This document shows positions 1 to 8,288 of a stretch of 64,000 bases of DNA, one piece after another. Under the pieces are notes generated by a model, which worked only from the letters and a program-made list of their open reading frames with translations, was not told the DNA's origin and did not search any database. The DNA comes from Thermococcus barophilus MP. GTDB lineage: Archaea > Methanobacteriota_B > Thermococci > Thermococcales > Thermococcaceae. How positions within the stretch are numbered: the first letter of the stretch is position 1; each line of letters starts with the position of its first letter. Where the stretch lies: contig NC_014804.1 of the NCBI RefSeq assembly GCF_000151105.2, positions 1,178,001 through 1,242,000 of the forward strand. The letters run 5' to 3'. A program made the translations under genes and the position numbers.

Positions 1-251
1 TCCTCTGGAATTTCTTCAAAAGTCTTGGGCAGTTCTGGACTATCCAGAATCGCTTTTACCCGCTGTTTTCCACCCAAATATTCCGCCAAAGTTTTTGTTT
101 TGGACAAGCCTAACATTCTGTATAGGCCAGGATTGGACTCATCCGCATCCACTATTAGGACTCTATGACCCTTATTCGCCAAGTATTTTCCAAGCATTGC
201 TGTAATTGTGCTTTTCCCACAACCACCTTTTCCGCATATTAAAATCTTCAT
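1..251 (-). CDS. MinD/CooC-family P-loop ATPase, N-terminal part (runs off the window)
   Basis: Only the first 83 codons are present; the gene continues beyond base 1. The N-terminus reads MKILICGKGGCGKSTITAML, a deviant Walker A motif typical of the MinD/ParA/CooC/NifH family, followed by LIVDADESNPGL, the aspartate-rich switch strand of CooC-like ATPases. Such proteins couple ATP hydrolysis to metal-centre or Fe-S assembly, or act as partners of NifX/NifB-type cofactor carriers. The divergent neighbour on the plus strand is a NifX-like protein, a common Thermococcales pairing, so a role in metallocofactor handling is inferred. The 3' part that would show an inserted ferredoxin domain is not visible. 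Confidence 0.85.
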   Translation of the reverse strand, partial: MKILICGKGGCGKSTITAMLGKYLANKGHRVLIVDADESNPGLYRMLGLSKTKTLAEYLGGKQRVKAILDSPELPKTFEEIPE

Positions 252-380
252 TCAGTATCACCAAAATCGAAACCGGCAACTGATTTATAACACTTTTTCT
301 TATTAGTATTACAAAAGATTTATGTGCATATGCACAAGATTTATATGAAGAAGAATTCAACAATGTACTGGTGGTTAATA

Positions 381-704
381 ATGAGAATTACAATTCCAGC
401 AAAAGATGACAAGGGGCTGAAAAGTGAGGTCTGTGAGCATTTTGGAAGGGCGAAGTATTTTGTTTTTGTAGATGTTCAAGACGACAAAATTGAAAACGTG
501 GAGACTGTAGAGGTTCCATTTGAAGATCATAGCCCAGGAGATTTGCCAAACTTCATAAAAGAGCATGGAGGCGAACTTGTCCTGGCTTATGGTATAGGAA
601 GGAGAGCAATGACATACTTCCAGAGCTTGGGAATACAGGTAGTTACAGGGGCACATGGGAAAATAGAAGATGTTGTTAAGGATTTTATGCAAAGAGGAGG
701 ATAG
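381..704 (+). CDS. NifX/NifB-type dinitrogenase iron-molybdenum cofactor family protein
   Basis: A 107-residue protein of the Nif cofactor-carrier fold (NifX, NafY, C-terminal NifB). The start MRITIPAKDD, the motif VCEHFGRAKYFVFVDV and the end ELVLAYGIGRRAMTYFQSLGIQVVTG are the family signature. These proteins bind Fe-S or Fe-Mo type clusters in nitrogen fixers; in Thermococcales, which lack nitrogenase, the ligand is unknown. I chose the ATG at 381 because it follows a GGTGGT site at 370-375 and gives the canonical N-terminus; the upstream extension to 324 has no family similarity. It is divergent from the truncated MinD-type ATPase. Confidence 0.88.
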   Translation: MRITIPAKDDKGLKSEVCEHFGRAKYFVFVDVQDDKIENVETVEVPFEDHSPGDLPNFIKEHGGELVLAYGIGRRAMTYFQSLGIQVVTGAHGKIEDVVKDFMQRGG

Positions 705-721
705 AAAAGCAAAGACTTGAC

Positions 722-1195
722 TTATTTTTTAAAACACTCCACTTCCTCTTCTTCCATTTTGATAATTTTTGAAAGCACGCATTCAAGTGCATTAAGATCA
801 GATAGAATTTCTTCGAATCTTACTTTCTGCTCAAAGGATTGCTCCTTTTTCATCAAAATAGAGACTATATTCTTAAGGGGTTTTACCTCTTTTTCAAGAA
901 TTTCCTTGGGTTGCTTTAGGAACTTCTCGAGAAATGCGGGGATAGGATAAAACAACTTCGTTTTACCATTCTTTCTAACGATTACAAGATAATCCCGGGC
1001 AAGTTTGTTTAAGGACGTAGAGACTGAAGAACGACTCAAACCTGTCAATTGCACAAGCTCGTTTATTGTAAGTGGTTTTTCATTCAATAGAAGGAGGGCA
1101 TATACTTTACCGTCAGTGTGAGTATAGCCCCATCTTATCATCATCCTTTCAACGATTTCAATGAATTTTTTACTTTCTCTATCCTCTCCCTTCAT
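722..1195 (-). CDS. GbsR/MarR-type winged-helix transcriptional regulator
   Basis: A 157-residue regulator. Residues about 15-85 form a winged helix (TINELVQLTGLSRSSVSTSLNKL is the helix-turn-helix) followed by a wing containing RKNGKTKLFYPI. The rest is a long helical region expected to dimerise. This matches the GbsR branch of the MarR superfamily. It is transcribed divergently from the radical SAM gene at 1330, and a perfect inverted repeat lies between them at 1256-1281, so it probably represses itself and its neighbour. The start at 1195 follows AGGTGT. The effector cannot be read from sequence. Confidence 0.85.
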   Translation of the reverse strand: MKGEDRESKKFIEIVERMMIRWGYTHTDGKVYALLLLNEKPLTINELVQLTGLSRSSVSTSLNKLARDYLVIVRKNGKTKLFYPIPAFLEKFLKQPKEILEKEVKPLKNIVSILMKKEQSFEQKVRFEEILSDLNALECVLSKIIKMEEEEVECFKK

Positions 1196-1255
1196 CTTAC
1201 AAACACCTAATAAAATAAAGTCGAAGGCATATTTAAGTTTTTTTCAGTTAGATTT

Positions 1256-1281
1256 GATATAACAGTTATACCAGTTATATC
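1256..1281. promoter_or_regulatory. Palindromic operator between the GbsR-like regulator and the radical SAM gene
   Basis: GATATAAC (1256-1263) and GTTATATC (1274-1281) are exact reverse complements separated by 10 bases. Inside lies a 10-base-period direct repeat, CAGTTATA at 1263 and 1273. For the plus-strand gene it sits just upstream of a TATA-like stretch (TTTTATAC, about 1287-1294); for the minus-strand regulator a TTAAATATG box is near 1229-1238. One helical turn between half sites fits a dimeric winged-helix protein. That the adjacent regulator binds here is inference. Confidence 0.7.
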
Positions 1282-1329
1282 GAAAATTTTATACAGAAAG
1301 ATATCCAATCACATAATCGGGGGAGGAAG

Positions 1330-2937
1330 ATGAAAGGTGGTAGTAAGAGTAAAGGGAACCAACTCACGGCAGCTCTTATGGCATTTAAAATCATTTTAGG
1401 GAACCCCCTTGCGAGACTCCTCATCAGGCCTGCCTTGAAAAAATATGAGATAGAAGGTAGGAAACTCCCAGCACTCTACTGGGCTCTCAGCATTTATGCA
1501 GGTGAAAGCATAAACTGCCCACTCATGATACGCTTCCAGGCAGAGATCATAAAAACTCTCCTTAAACTCGGCATAAAAATTGCAAAGGGTGATGAAGAAG
1601 CTGTTAAGGAAGCCCTTCTCCGAGATCCGCATATAAGACGTGGTATTTGGGTCGTCCTTGAGGGTATTGCGAGATATGGAATTACAGTACCTCAACGTTT
1701 AGCAGGACCGTTTCTTATAGTGTGGAACTTCACCAATATGTGCAACCTCCGCTGTCAACACTGTTATCAAAGAGCTGACAAACCGCTTTCAAGCGAACTT
1801 TCACTAAAGGAAAAACTGAACCTTGTTGAACAGCTTGATAAAGCTGGAGTTGCAGCTGTCGCCCTTAGTGGGGGTGAGCCAACAATTCATCCACACTTCC
1901 TGAGAATTGTAAGGGAACTCTCAAATAGAGGGATACACACCTCAGTCGCTACCAATGGCTGGACTTTTGCTAATAAAGAGGAATTTAAGAGAGCCATTAA
2001 TGCAGGCATAAAGTACGTAGAGGTTAGTGTAGATTCAGCAAACCCAGAGAGGCATGACAAATTCAGAGGAATTCCTGGCTCATGGGAACATGCTATAAAA
2101 GCTCTTGAGAATGCTGTAGAGCTCGGAGTAAGCCATGGAATGGCAACGATAATGAGTAAGGAAACATTCAATGAAATAGATGAAATTCTTGACTTAGCGG
2201 AGAGCATAGGTGTGAAACGGGTTATCTTTTTCAACTTCGTGCCAACTGGGAGGGCTGAAAGGATAGTGACAAAGGATCTTTCGCCTGAAGAACGCGAGGA
2301 ATTCATGAAAGAAATTTACAAACAGATGAAAAGAAGGAAGATTGAGATATTGACAACTGCTCCTCAATATGCCCGTGTCACTTTTTTAATAAGTGAAGGC
2401 AAGAGTATAACACCAGCTCACTTCTATATTGGAGAAACAAACTCTGTGAAGACCTTAGCAGAATTCATAGGTGGCTGTGGTGCCGGAAGAATATATGCAG
2501 GTATAGAGCCCGATGGAACAATTGTTCCCTGTGTGTTTCTTCCATTACCTGTAGGCAACATTAGGACTAAGCCCTTCAAAGAGATATGGGATACAAGCAA
2601 AATATTTAACATTCTTCGAGATAGGAATAACTTCACAGGCACATGTAGGAGTTGTTCCTATAGGAACATCTGCGGTGGTTGTCGTGCCAGAGCCTACTAC
2701 TATACCCTTAATCTCATGGGAGATGATCCAGGTTGCATAATAAACAGACGAATATGGGATGATATCCTTAAACACAAAAAGATAAGAGGAATTACTGGGA
2801 TAAATTGGGTTGATGAGAATGTTGCTATCCGTACCCCTGTGCTCCATCTCCCAAGCTATTATGCAACTCTTGGGATTGTTGGAGAAAGATCTCTTAGAAG
2901 TAATTGGGAAAAGACAGTAAAAGAAATTCACGCCTAA
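1330..2937 (+). CDS. Radical SAM/SPASM domain protein
   Basis: A 535-residue radical SAM enzyme. Residues 1-130 are a helical N-terminal extension. The 4Fe-4S/SAM motif is CNLRCQHC (CxxxCxxC) near residue 138, followed by LSGGEPTIHP. The C-terminal SPASM region contains GGCGAGRIYAGIEPDG, VPCVFLPLPVGNI, and CRSCSYRNICGGCRAR, which would hold auxiliary Fe-S clusters. SPASM enzymes modify peptides, proteins or cofactors; the substrate here is unknown and no obvious precursor peptide is adjacent. The start follows GGGGGAGG at 1319-1326. Its divergent GbsR-like regulator and the operator at 1256-1281 suggest inducible expression; the TehA-type gene downstream could share its pathway. Confidence 0.88.
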   Translation: MKGGSKSKGNQLTAALMAFKIILGNPLARLLIRPALKKYEIEGRKLPALYWALSIYAGESINCPLMIRFQAEIIKTLLKLGIKIAKGDEEAVKEALLRDPHIRRGIWVVLEGIARYGITVPQRLAGPFLIVWNFTNMCNLRCQHCYQRADKPLSSELSLKEKLNLVEQLDKAGVAAVALSGGEPTIHPHFLRIVRELSNRGIHTSVATNGWTFANKEEFKRAINAGIKYVEVSVDSANPERHDKFRGIPGSWEHAIKALENAVELGVSHGMATIMSKETFNEIDEILDLAESIGVKRVIFFNFVPTGRAERIVTKDLSPEEREEFMKEIYKQMKRRKIEILTTAPQYARVTFLISEGKSITPAHFYIGETNSVKTLAEFIGGCGAGRIYAGIEPDGTIVPCVFLPLPVGNIRTKPFKEIWDTSKIFNILRDRNNFTGTCRSCSYRNICGGCRARAYYYTLNLMGDDPGCIINRRIWDDILKHKKIRGITGINWVDENVAIRTPVLHLPSYYATLGIVGERSLRSNWEKTVKEIHA

Positions 2938-2957
2938 TTTTCTTTCATTTTAATTTT
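2938..2957 (+). terminator. T-rich stretch after the radical SAM gene
   Basis: Immediately after the stop comes TTTTCTTTCATTTTAATTTT. Archaeal transcription stops at such oligo-T runs without needing a hairpin. No stem is present, so this is a composition-based call. Confidence 0.4.
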
Positions 2958-2971
2958 CAACCTAAGGTTCA
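2957..2971. promoter_or_regulatory. Short palindrome upstream of the TehA-type gene
   Basis: AACCT-A-AGGTT (2959-2969) is a perfect inverted repeat around one base. It lies just upstream of an AT-rich TATA-like stretch (TTTTAAATTTTT) preceding the transporter start at 3020. It could be an operator. It differs from the GATATAAC site upstream of the radical SAM gene, so a different regulator would be expected. Low confidence because the arms are only five bases. Confidence 0.3.
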
Positions 2972-3019
2972 AGAAAATTTTAAATTTTTTCAAATGTAAT
3001 TTTTTTCAGGTGAATAAAA

Positions 3020-4022
3020 ATGAAAATGAATGTGAAAGGGTTTGCGCCTTCTTGGTTTGCAAGTGTCATGGGGACTGGAGCACTCGCTCTGGTTAGTTTG
3101 GCATATTCAAGCAAAGTGTCAGTACTAAAAAGCGTTGCAGTTGGATTGACACATTTAAATACAGCGTTGTTCTTCATTCTTTTAATTCCCTGGATTTTGA
3201 GATGGCTCAAATACAGAGAGGATGCTCTAAGGGATTTATATCACCCTGTAATCTGCCATTTTTATGGAAACAATAGCAATAGCTTTGCTTGTTCTTTCAG
3301 CTGATTATCTACTTATATTAAAGAATCTCACACTTGCAAAGGCTTTCTGGCTGATAGGAATGTCCTTAACGATATTCTTCGCATTTTTGATCCCATACCT
3401 AATGTTCATACAGGAGAGGATAGATATCAAGAACGTTACTCCGGCTTGGTTCATTCCCCCCGTTGGTCTGATTGTAATTCCTCTAAGCGGAGGTGCGTTG
3501 ATAAATACATTCTCCGGAATTTGGAGAGAAGTTACGATGTTCATAAACTATTTCGCATGGGGAGCTGGATTTTTCCTCTACTTAGCTCTCTCTGCAATAG
3601 TCATGCACCGCTTCATTGCCCACGAGCCTTTACCCTGCGGAATTGCTCCAGCAATTTGGATTAATCTTGGTCCCATTGGTGCTGGAACTTCAACACTCTA
3701 TATGCTCGTGAAGAATTCAGAATTCATAACAATGAAAGAACCTTTTTTAGCTTTTGGGCTGATATTCTGGGGCTTCGATGTATGGTGGTTTGTAATGGCC
3801 ATTATCTTGACACTCCATTACATTAGAAAGCTCGATTTACCATACAGCTTGGCTTGGTGGGCGTTCATATTCCCCCTTGGAGCTTATGTGAGCGCAACGC
3901 ATAATGTTGCCTTAGCTTTTAAAATAAACATCATAGACAGCTTTGGATTTGCACTTTATTGGCTGCTCTTTGCTCTATGGTTAATAACAGGAATTAAAAC
4001 TCTAAAAAATACTGCCTTTTAG
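3020..4022 (+). pseudogene. TDT/TehA-family transporter interrupted by a one-base frameshift
   Basis: The frame from 3020 encodes MKMNVKGFAPSWFASVMGTG, the typical start of tellurite-resistance/dicarboxylate (TDT, TehA, Mae1) transporters, up to HPVICHFY. The rest of the family sequence, from ETIAIALLVLSADYLL to the end at 4022, is in a different frame. The frames join at a run of five T at 3259-3263: deleting one T restores one continuous protein of about 333 residues with roughly ten membrane segments. Both halves keep good family similarity, so the break is recent, a sequencing error in a homopolymer, or a recoding site. TDT proteins are channel-like anion exporters (sulfite, C4-dicarboxylates, tellurite). 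The start follows AGGTGA at 3008. Confidence 0.75.
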
Positions 4023-4103
4023 GTGAGTTTCTTTTTCTCTTTTTAATTGCAGACTGCATAGTTTATAAACCTCAGTCACACTAATTCTCTGGGAGGTGTG
4101 AAG

Positions 4104-4520
4104 ATGCACGAATGGGCTTTAGCGGATGGAATTATGAGAACTGCTATCGAATTCGCTAAACAGCATGGAAAAGACAAGATTCTTGGCATTAGGATTGTTC
4201 TTGGTGAATTACAGGACGTTAACGAGGAGATCCTCAAGTTTGCCATAGATGAGCTTAAGAAGGGAACAATAGCTGAGGATGCAGAGATTGAGTTCGTGAT
4301 TGAGGAAGCAGAGTTTAAGTGCAGAGACTGTGGCAATGTATGGAAGCTCAGGGAAGTTAAAGATAAGTTCGATGAGCGCATAAAAGAGGACATTCACTTC
4401 ATTCCCGAGGTTGTCCACGTCTTTCTCTCATGCCCAAAATGCGGAAGCAGAGACTTTGAAGTTGTGAAGGGCAGGGGAGTTTATGTTGCCGCAATAAAAG
4501 TTGAGGGTGAAGAACAATGA
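4104..4520 (+). CDS. hypA: Hydrogenase nickel metallochaperone HypA
   Basis: A 138-residue HypA. The mature N-terminus MHEWALADGIM supplies the invariant nickel-binding His2. The zinc domain has CRDCGNVW near residue 73 and CPKCGS near residue 111, with the longer insertion between the Cys pairs typical of Thermococcales. HypA delivers nickel to the large subunit of NiFe hydrogenases. I chose ATG 4104 over the in-frame GTG at 4098 because HypA needs Met-His-Glu at its start and GGGAGGTG (4091-4098) is correctly spaced. A TATA box (GTTTATAAACC) is near 4060. It overlaps the next gene by four bases, so the two are co-translated. Confidence 0.95.
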   Translation: MHEWALADGIMRTAIEFAKQHGKDKILGIRIVLGELQDVNEEILKFAIDELKKGTIAEDAEIEFVIEEAEFKCRDCGNVWKLREVKDKFDERIKEDIHFIPEVVHVFLSCPKCGSRDFEVVKGRGVYVAAIKVEGEEQ

Positions 4521-5242
4521 TCGACCCAAGAATAAAAGCAATTGAAGCAAGACTTGAAAAGGTTAAGAGAATTATTCCAGTCGTGAGCGGAAAGGGAGGA
4601 GTTGGAAAGTCGCTGATTTCGACAACTTTGGCGTTAGTCTTGGCTGAAAAAGGACACAAAGTTGGCCTGTTGGACTTGGATTTCCATGGAGCAAGCGACC
4701 ATGTGATTTTAGGATTTGAGCCAAAAGAGTTCCCAGAAGAAGATAGGGGGATAGTTCCTCCAGAGATTCAGGGGATAAAGTTCATGAGCATCGTTTTTTA
4801 CTCAGAAGATAAACCAACACCCTTGAGAGGACATGAAATTAGCGATGCTTTAATAGAACTTTTAGCAATCACAAGATGGGAGGATTTAGATTTCCTGATT
4901 ATAGACATGCCCCCCGGAATGGGAGATCAGTTCTTGGATGTTCTGAGATTTCTAAAGAGGGGAGAATTTCTGGTTGTTGCTACACCCTCAAAGCTTGCTG
5001 TAAATGTTGTTAAAAAACTGCTTGAACTCCTTAAGGAGCAGAATCTCAAAATAATCGGCATCATTGAAAACATGAAATTAAACGATGAAAAAGACATTCA
5101 AAAGCTCGCTGAAGAGTTTGAAGTTCCATACTTAGTTAGCATTCCGCTTTACAGAGACTTAGACACAAAAATTGGCAACGTTGAAGAGCTTTTAAAGAGT
5201 GAATTCGCAGAGAAGATAAGGGAAGCTGCTGAGAAGCTCTAA
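4517..5242 (+). CDS. hypB: HypB-type Mrp/MinD-family ATPase that works with HypA
   Basis: A 241-residue ATPase of the Mrp/NBP35/MinD class. The Walker A-like motif is VVSGKGGVGKSLIS near residue 22, the switch is LLDLDFHGASD and the Walker B-like strand is LIIDMPPGMGD. In Thermococcus the classical GTPase HypB is absent and an ATPase of exactly this type (called HypBAT) binds HypA and raises its nickel affinity. Position and sequence fit that protein: ATGA overlap with hypA and the maturation protease directly downstream. It lacks the CPXC ending of the housekeeping Fe-S carrier Mrp, supporting a dedicated maturation role. The symbol is used in the functional sense. Confidence 0.88.
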   Translation: MIDPRIKAIEARLEKVKRIIPVVSGKGGVGKSLISTTLALVLAEKGHKVGLLDLDFHGASDHVILGFEPKEFPEEDRGIVPPEIQGIKFMSIVFYSEDKPTPLRGHEISDALIELLAITRWEDLDFLIIDMPPGMGDQFLDVLRFLKRGEFLVVATPSKLAVNVVKKLLELLKEQNLKIIGIIENMKLNDEKDIQKLAEEFEVPYLVSIPLYRDLDTKIGNVEELLKSEFAEKIREAAEKL

Positions 5243-5258
5243 TTTCATTTTATTTTTT
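5243..5258 (+). terminator. T-rich tract after the HypB-like gene
   Basis: TTTCATTTTATTTTTT follows the stop. It could end part of the transcription, though the next maturation gene starts only 26 bases downstream and probably belongs to the same operon. Confidence 0.25.
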
Positions 5259-5268
5259 GGTGATAGAA

Positions 5269-5736
5269 ATGCTTGAGGATTTTCTCCAAGGAGCTAAAAA
5301 GGTTGTAATCTGCGGCATTGGAAATGAGGTTAGGGGAGATGACGCTTTTGGAATCATAGTGGCAGAAGAGCTTAAAAATAGGTTGAAAAGTGAAAAAATC
5401 GTTATTCTCAACTGTGGAGAAGTCCCAGAGAGCTATGTTGGTAAAATAATCAATGAAAAACCTACACACGTTATATTCATAGATGCAGTTGACTTCGGGG
5501 GCAAACCTGGAGAAGTTGTAATTGCAGACCCTGAGGGAACGCTGGGAGAAAGTTTTTCGACTCACAAGCTTCCGCTTAAGCTCTTAGTTGGTTATTTAAA
5601 GCAGAATATAAACGCAAAGTTCATCTTAATTGGATGTCAGCCAAAACAGCTGGGTCTTTTTGTAGAGATGAGTGAAGAGGTAAAGCAAAGTGCAGAAAAA
5701 TTAATTGAAATCTTAGCTCAAGAGCTGGAGTTCTGA
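5269..5736 (+). CDS. hycI: Hydrogenase maturation protease (HycI/HyaD family)
   Basis: A 155-residue nickel-dependent endopeptidase that removes the C-terminal tail of a NiFe hydrogenase large subunit after metal insertion. Family residues are visible: CGIGNEVRGDDAFG near the N-terminus (Asp/Glu metal ligand region), IDAVDFGGKPG in the middle and STHKLPL with the metal-binding His. Start ATG 5269 is set by the GGTGAT site at 5259-5264; in-frame TTG and GTG codons at 5257 and 5260 would overlap that site. It completes a hypA, hypB-like, protease cluster. No hydrogenase structural gene lies in the window, so its target is elsewhere. Confidence 0.92.
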   Translation: MLEDFLQGAKKVVICGIGNEVRGDDAFGIIVAEELKNRLKSEKIVILNCGEVPESYVGKIINEKPTHVIFIDAVDFGGKPGEVVIADPEGTLGESFSTHKLPLKLLVGYLKQNINAKFILIGCQPKQLGLFVEMSEEVKQSAEKLIEILAQELEF

Positions 5737-5836
5737 CTTCTTTTCTCCAAAATTTTATCCAAAAAACTTTAAAATACGCATGCTCAACACACTTTACGGG
5801 CTTTTTAAGAGCTTAAAAACTTGGGAGGTGCTTAAA

Positions 5837-6886
5837 GTGAGAGAAATTATAGCCAAAGTAAAGGAGAAAACAAATATCCCCGTTTATGAGAGAACGATAG
5901 AGAACGTTATGAGCGCTGTTTTGGCGAGCAGTGACATATGGAGGATTGTAGATTTAAGCGAGGAACCTCTACCCTTAGTTGTGGCAGTTCTTGAAACGCT
6001 GAACGAGCTTGGCTATGTAGAGTTCAGAGATGGTGTATTTTTGACAGAAAAGGGCAGAAAATTTGCTGAGGAGTATGGAATTGGTAAAAGAGAAGACTAC
6101 ACATGTCCTCACTGCGAAGGAAAAACTGTTGATATTAATGCCTTTAGTGACCTTCTTGAGCAGTTCAAAGAGATAGTCAAAGACAGACCACAGCCAAAGC
6201 ATGAATTTGATCAAGCCTACGTAACCCCAGAAACTACGGTGGCAAGAATAATCCTCATGCACACAAGAGGCGATTTAGAGAACAAAGAAGTCTTCGTTCT
6301 TGGCGATGATGACTTGACAAGCATTGCCTTAATGCTTTCGGGCTTGCCAAAGAGAATAGCTGTTTTGGACATTGATGAGAGGCTTATCAAGTTCATTGAA
6401 AAAACTGCGGATGAACTCGGCTACACCAACATTGAGATTTTCACATTCGACTTAAGAAAGCCTCTACCAGATTATGCACTTAGAAAGTTTGATACCTTCA
6501 TAACAGATCCACCAGAGACCGTTGATGCCATAAGAGCCTTTGTCGGAAGAGGAATTGCAACGCTTAAAGGCCCAGGCTGTGCTGGCTACTTTGGAATAAC
6601 GAGAAGGGAAAGCTCACTGAACAAGTGGAGAGATATTCAAAAGCTCCTCTTAAATGAGTTCAATGTCGTTATAACGGACATAATCAGAAACTTCAATGAA
6701 TATGTAAACTGGGGTTACGAAGAGGAGACAAGGGCTTGGAAGCTGTTGCCAATGAAGGTCAAGCCAAGGTACAACTGGTACAAGAGCTACATGTTCAGAA
6801 TTCAGACTCTTGAAGGCTCAAAGGGTTATGAAGAGGAAATAAAGGATGAAGACATTTACAATGACGAGGAAGCTTCAACTACATGA
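5837..6886 (+). CDS. bpsA: N4-bis(aminopropyl)spermidine synthase (branched-chain polyamine synthase)
   Basis: A 349-residue enzyme that transfers aminopropyl groups from decarboxylated S-adenosylmethionine to the N4 atom of spermidine, making the quaternary branched polyamine that hyperthermophiles need at high temperature. The sequence follows Thermococcus BpsA closely: an N-terminal winged-helix-like part, a zinc-finger-like CPHC, then the catalytic domain with VLGDDDLTSIALMLSGLPK, FITDPPET and GPGCAGYFGITRRESS. The acidic GDDD and DPPE motifs bind substrate amines. I chose GTG 5837 because GGGAGGTG lies six bases upstream and it gives the family N-terminus VREIIAKVKEKT; the frame extends upstream to 5780 without similarity. 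Confidence 0.95.
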   Translation: MREIIAKVKEKTNIPVYERTIENVMSAVLASSDIWRIVDLSEEPLPLVVAVLETLNELGYVEFRDGVFLTEKGRKFAEEYGIGKREDYTCPHCEGKTVDINAFSDLLEQFKEIVKDRPQPKHEFDQAYVTPETTVARIILMHTRGDLENKEVFVLGDDDLTSIALMLSGLPKRIAVLDIDERLIKFIEKTADELGYTNIEIFTFDLRKPLPDYALRKFDTFITDPPETVDAIRAFVGRGIATLKGPGCAGYFGITRRESSLNKWRDIQKLLLNEFNVVITDIIRNFNEYVNWGYEEETRAWKLLPMKVKPRYNWYKSYMFRIQTLEGSKGYEEEIKDEDIYNDEEASTT

Positions 6887-6895
6887 TCATTAGCT

Positions 6896-6925
6896 CCTAT
6901 TTGTTTCTTTCTTGTTTATTTCTTA
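6896..6925 (+). terminator. T-rich terminator after bpsA
   Basis: A pyrimidine-rich run with several T clusters (TTTGTTTCTTTC, TTGTTTATTTC) directly follows bpsA, in the short gap before a convergent gene. This is the usual form of an archaeal intrinsic terminator. Confidence 0.5.
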
Positions 6926-6953
6926 TCAACACCAGTTTAATAAAAAATTAAAA

Positions 6954-8288
6954 TCAGGAGACTTCAATGTAAAATCCGATGGGTACTGGTGTGTCTCTAT
7001 AAGTTGTTCCGTACCATGTTTTTACTGGAAGCTTCATTTCATAGGCACTTTTCACACCTTTGAAATAAAGATAGTTTCCATTCTTGCTCTGTACACTTCC
7101 TAGGACTGCATAATCGACATAATCCTCCAGGCTGAAGCCCGCTACAATTACATCAAGCCAGGCGGGTGCTGTCTCGGGGTTGAGGAAAGCGATTAACGCT
7201 CCAAGGGGAACGCCGATGTTGAAGCTTTCTCCGCTTGTTCCCACATAAATTTCGCTGTAGAAATCCTCAATATCTGCCTTGCTGTTGTGAACTGATCCTG
7301 TTTGCTCAATCCATCTGCTTGGAACATCGTAAGGCGGTTCTCCACTGGCTTCTCCGGTTATAATATGGTATATCCCGTTGTAATAATCAGTGTCGAAGCT
7401 GTCTATCTTTACAAAATACCTCTCATTTCCCGTGGGATAACACCAAGCCGTGCAGAGGTACTCCTTCTGGTATATGTAGTGTACAGTCCCCTTAATCCAA
7501 ATGTACTTTGAAGAGTAAGGACTTACATCCATTATCCACGATGCCTTGTATTTTTTCGTTACTGATCTTCCGAGGGCTTTTACAGTTATTGAGCTTGGGT
7601 CAAAGCTGATTTTCTCTGAGATAAGATCACCAAACGCTACAGTAACCATTGGCCCCAAATAATAACTTCCCCTATAAGCCATTTGAATCGTGGCAGAGAT
7701 ACTGCTCGGTGCTTTGTTTTTCACTATTAAAACGGGTATTTTCTGGTGTTGGTAAGATTTGTCTTCCACAGTTTCCCATACATAATAAACGTCATGGGCC
7801 ATTGGCTGAATTTTTGAGGCTTTTGAGCTTAAAGCTTTTAAATCTTTAACTCTTGCTTCTTTAAAGTTGAATTTCAGCATGATGTTTTTTGCAAATGTGT
7901 TTTTGCTTACTTTAACTTCAAAGCTTTCTGGTGGAAAGGTGTAAAGCTTTCCATCCTTAACAACCCACACGTCAATTCCAATAAAAGCCGTATGAGAGCC
8001 CTTGGTTTTTGCAATGCTCCTTGGAGTATCGAGGTTGAGTTTTATCATGTTGTCTGGGAAAATCAGGCTTTTAAGTAGGTTTTTAGTTAGTGTTCCCTTC
8101 TGAAGAACTTCGATGCTCCCATTCTTGTCAAAAGTCCAAATCGAGTAATAGACTTTTCCATAGTCTGTCAGAGGTTTTCCTTTCTCATCAAAGAGGGTTA
8201 ATCTGGCACCACCAATTGGAGCCGCTTGAGTATATCCCAAAGCCACTAAGATCAACAATCCAACAAGTAGTGCAAGCAGTCTTCTCAT
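6954..8288 (-). CDS. Secreted protein of unknown function
   Basis: A 444-residue protein with a clear signal peptide: MRRLLALLVGLLILVALGY followed by TQAAP. The remainder looks like extracellular beta-rich sequence, with many Tyr/Trp/Ser-Thr strands and motifs such as VYYVWETVEDKSYQHQKIPV and a single Cys pair in EYLCTAWCYPTG. I recognise no catalytic motif or named domain. Start ATG 8288 follows GGAGGTG; an in-frame codon at 8309 would add residues before the signal peptide. A minus-strand TATA-like box (TTTATACG) lies near 8334-8341. It has no membrane anchor at the C-terminus, so it is probably released or held in the S-layer. Confidence 0.75.
   Translation of the reverse strand: MRRLLALLVGLLILVALGYTQAAPIGGARLTLFDEKGKPLTDYGKVYYSIWTFDKNGSIEVLQKGTLTKNLLKSLIFPDNMIKLNLDTPRSIAKTKGSHTAFIGIDVWVVKDGKLYTFPPESFEVKVSKNTFAKNIMLKFNFKEARVKDLKALSSKASKIQPMAHDVYYVWETVEDKSYQHQKIPVLIVKNKAPSSISATIQMAYRGSYYLGPMVTVAFGDLISEKISFDPSSITVKALGRSVTKKYKASWIMDVSPYSSKYIWIKGTVHYIYQKEYLCTAWCYPTGNERYFVKIDSFDTDYYNGIYHIITGEASGEPPYDVPSRWIEQTGSVHNSKADIEDFYSEIYVGTSGESFNIGVPLGALIAFLNPETAPAWLDVIVAGFSLEDYVDYAVLGSVQSKNGNYLYFKGVKSAYEMKLPVKTWYGTTYRDTPVPIGFYIEVS

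Noticed and set aside
3264-4022. Second half of the TehA-type gene as an independent short gene
   Set aside because: No ribosome site before 3264, and it contains exactly the missing C-terminal part of the frame from 3020; treated as one frameshifted gene.
4098-4103. GTG start for HypA
   Set aside because: It would move the essential His2 of HypA away from the N-terminus and overlaps the ribosome site.
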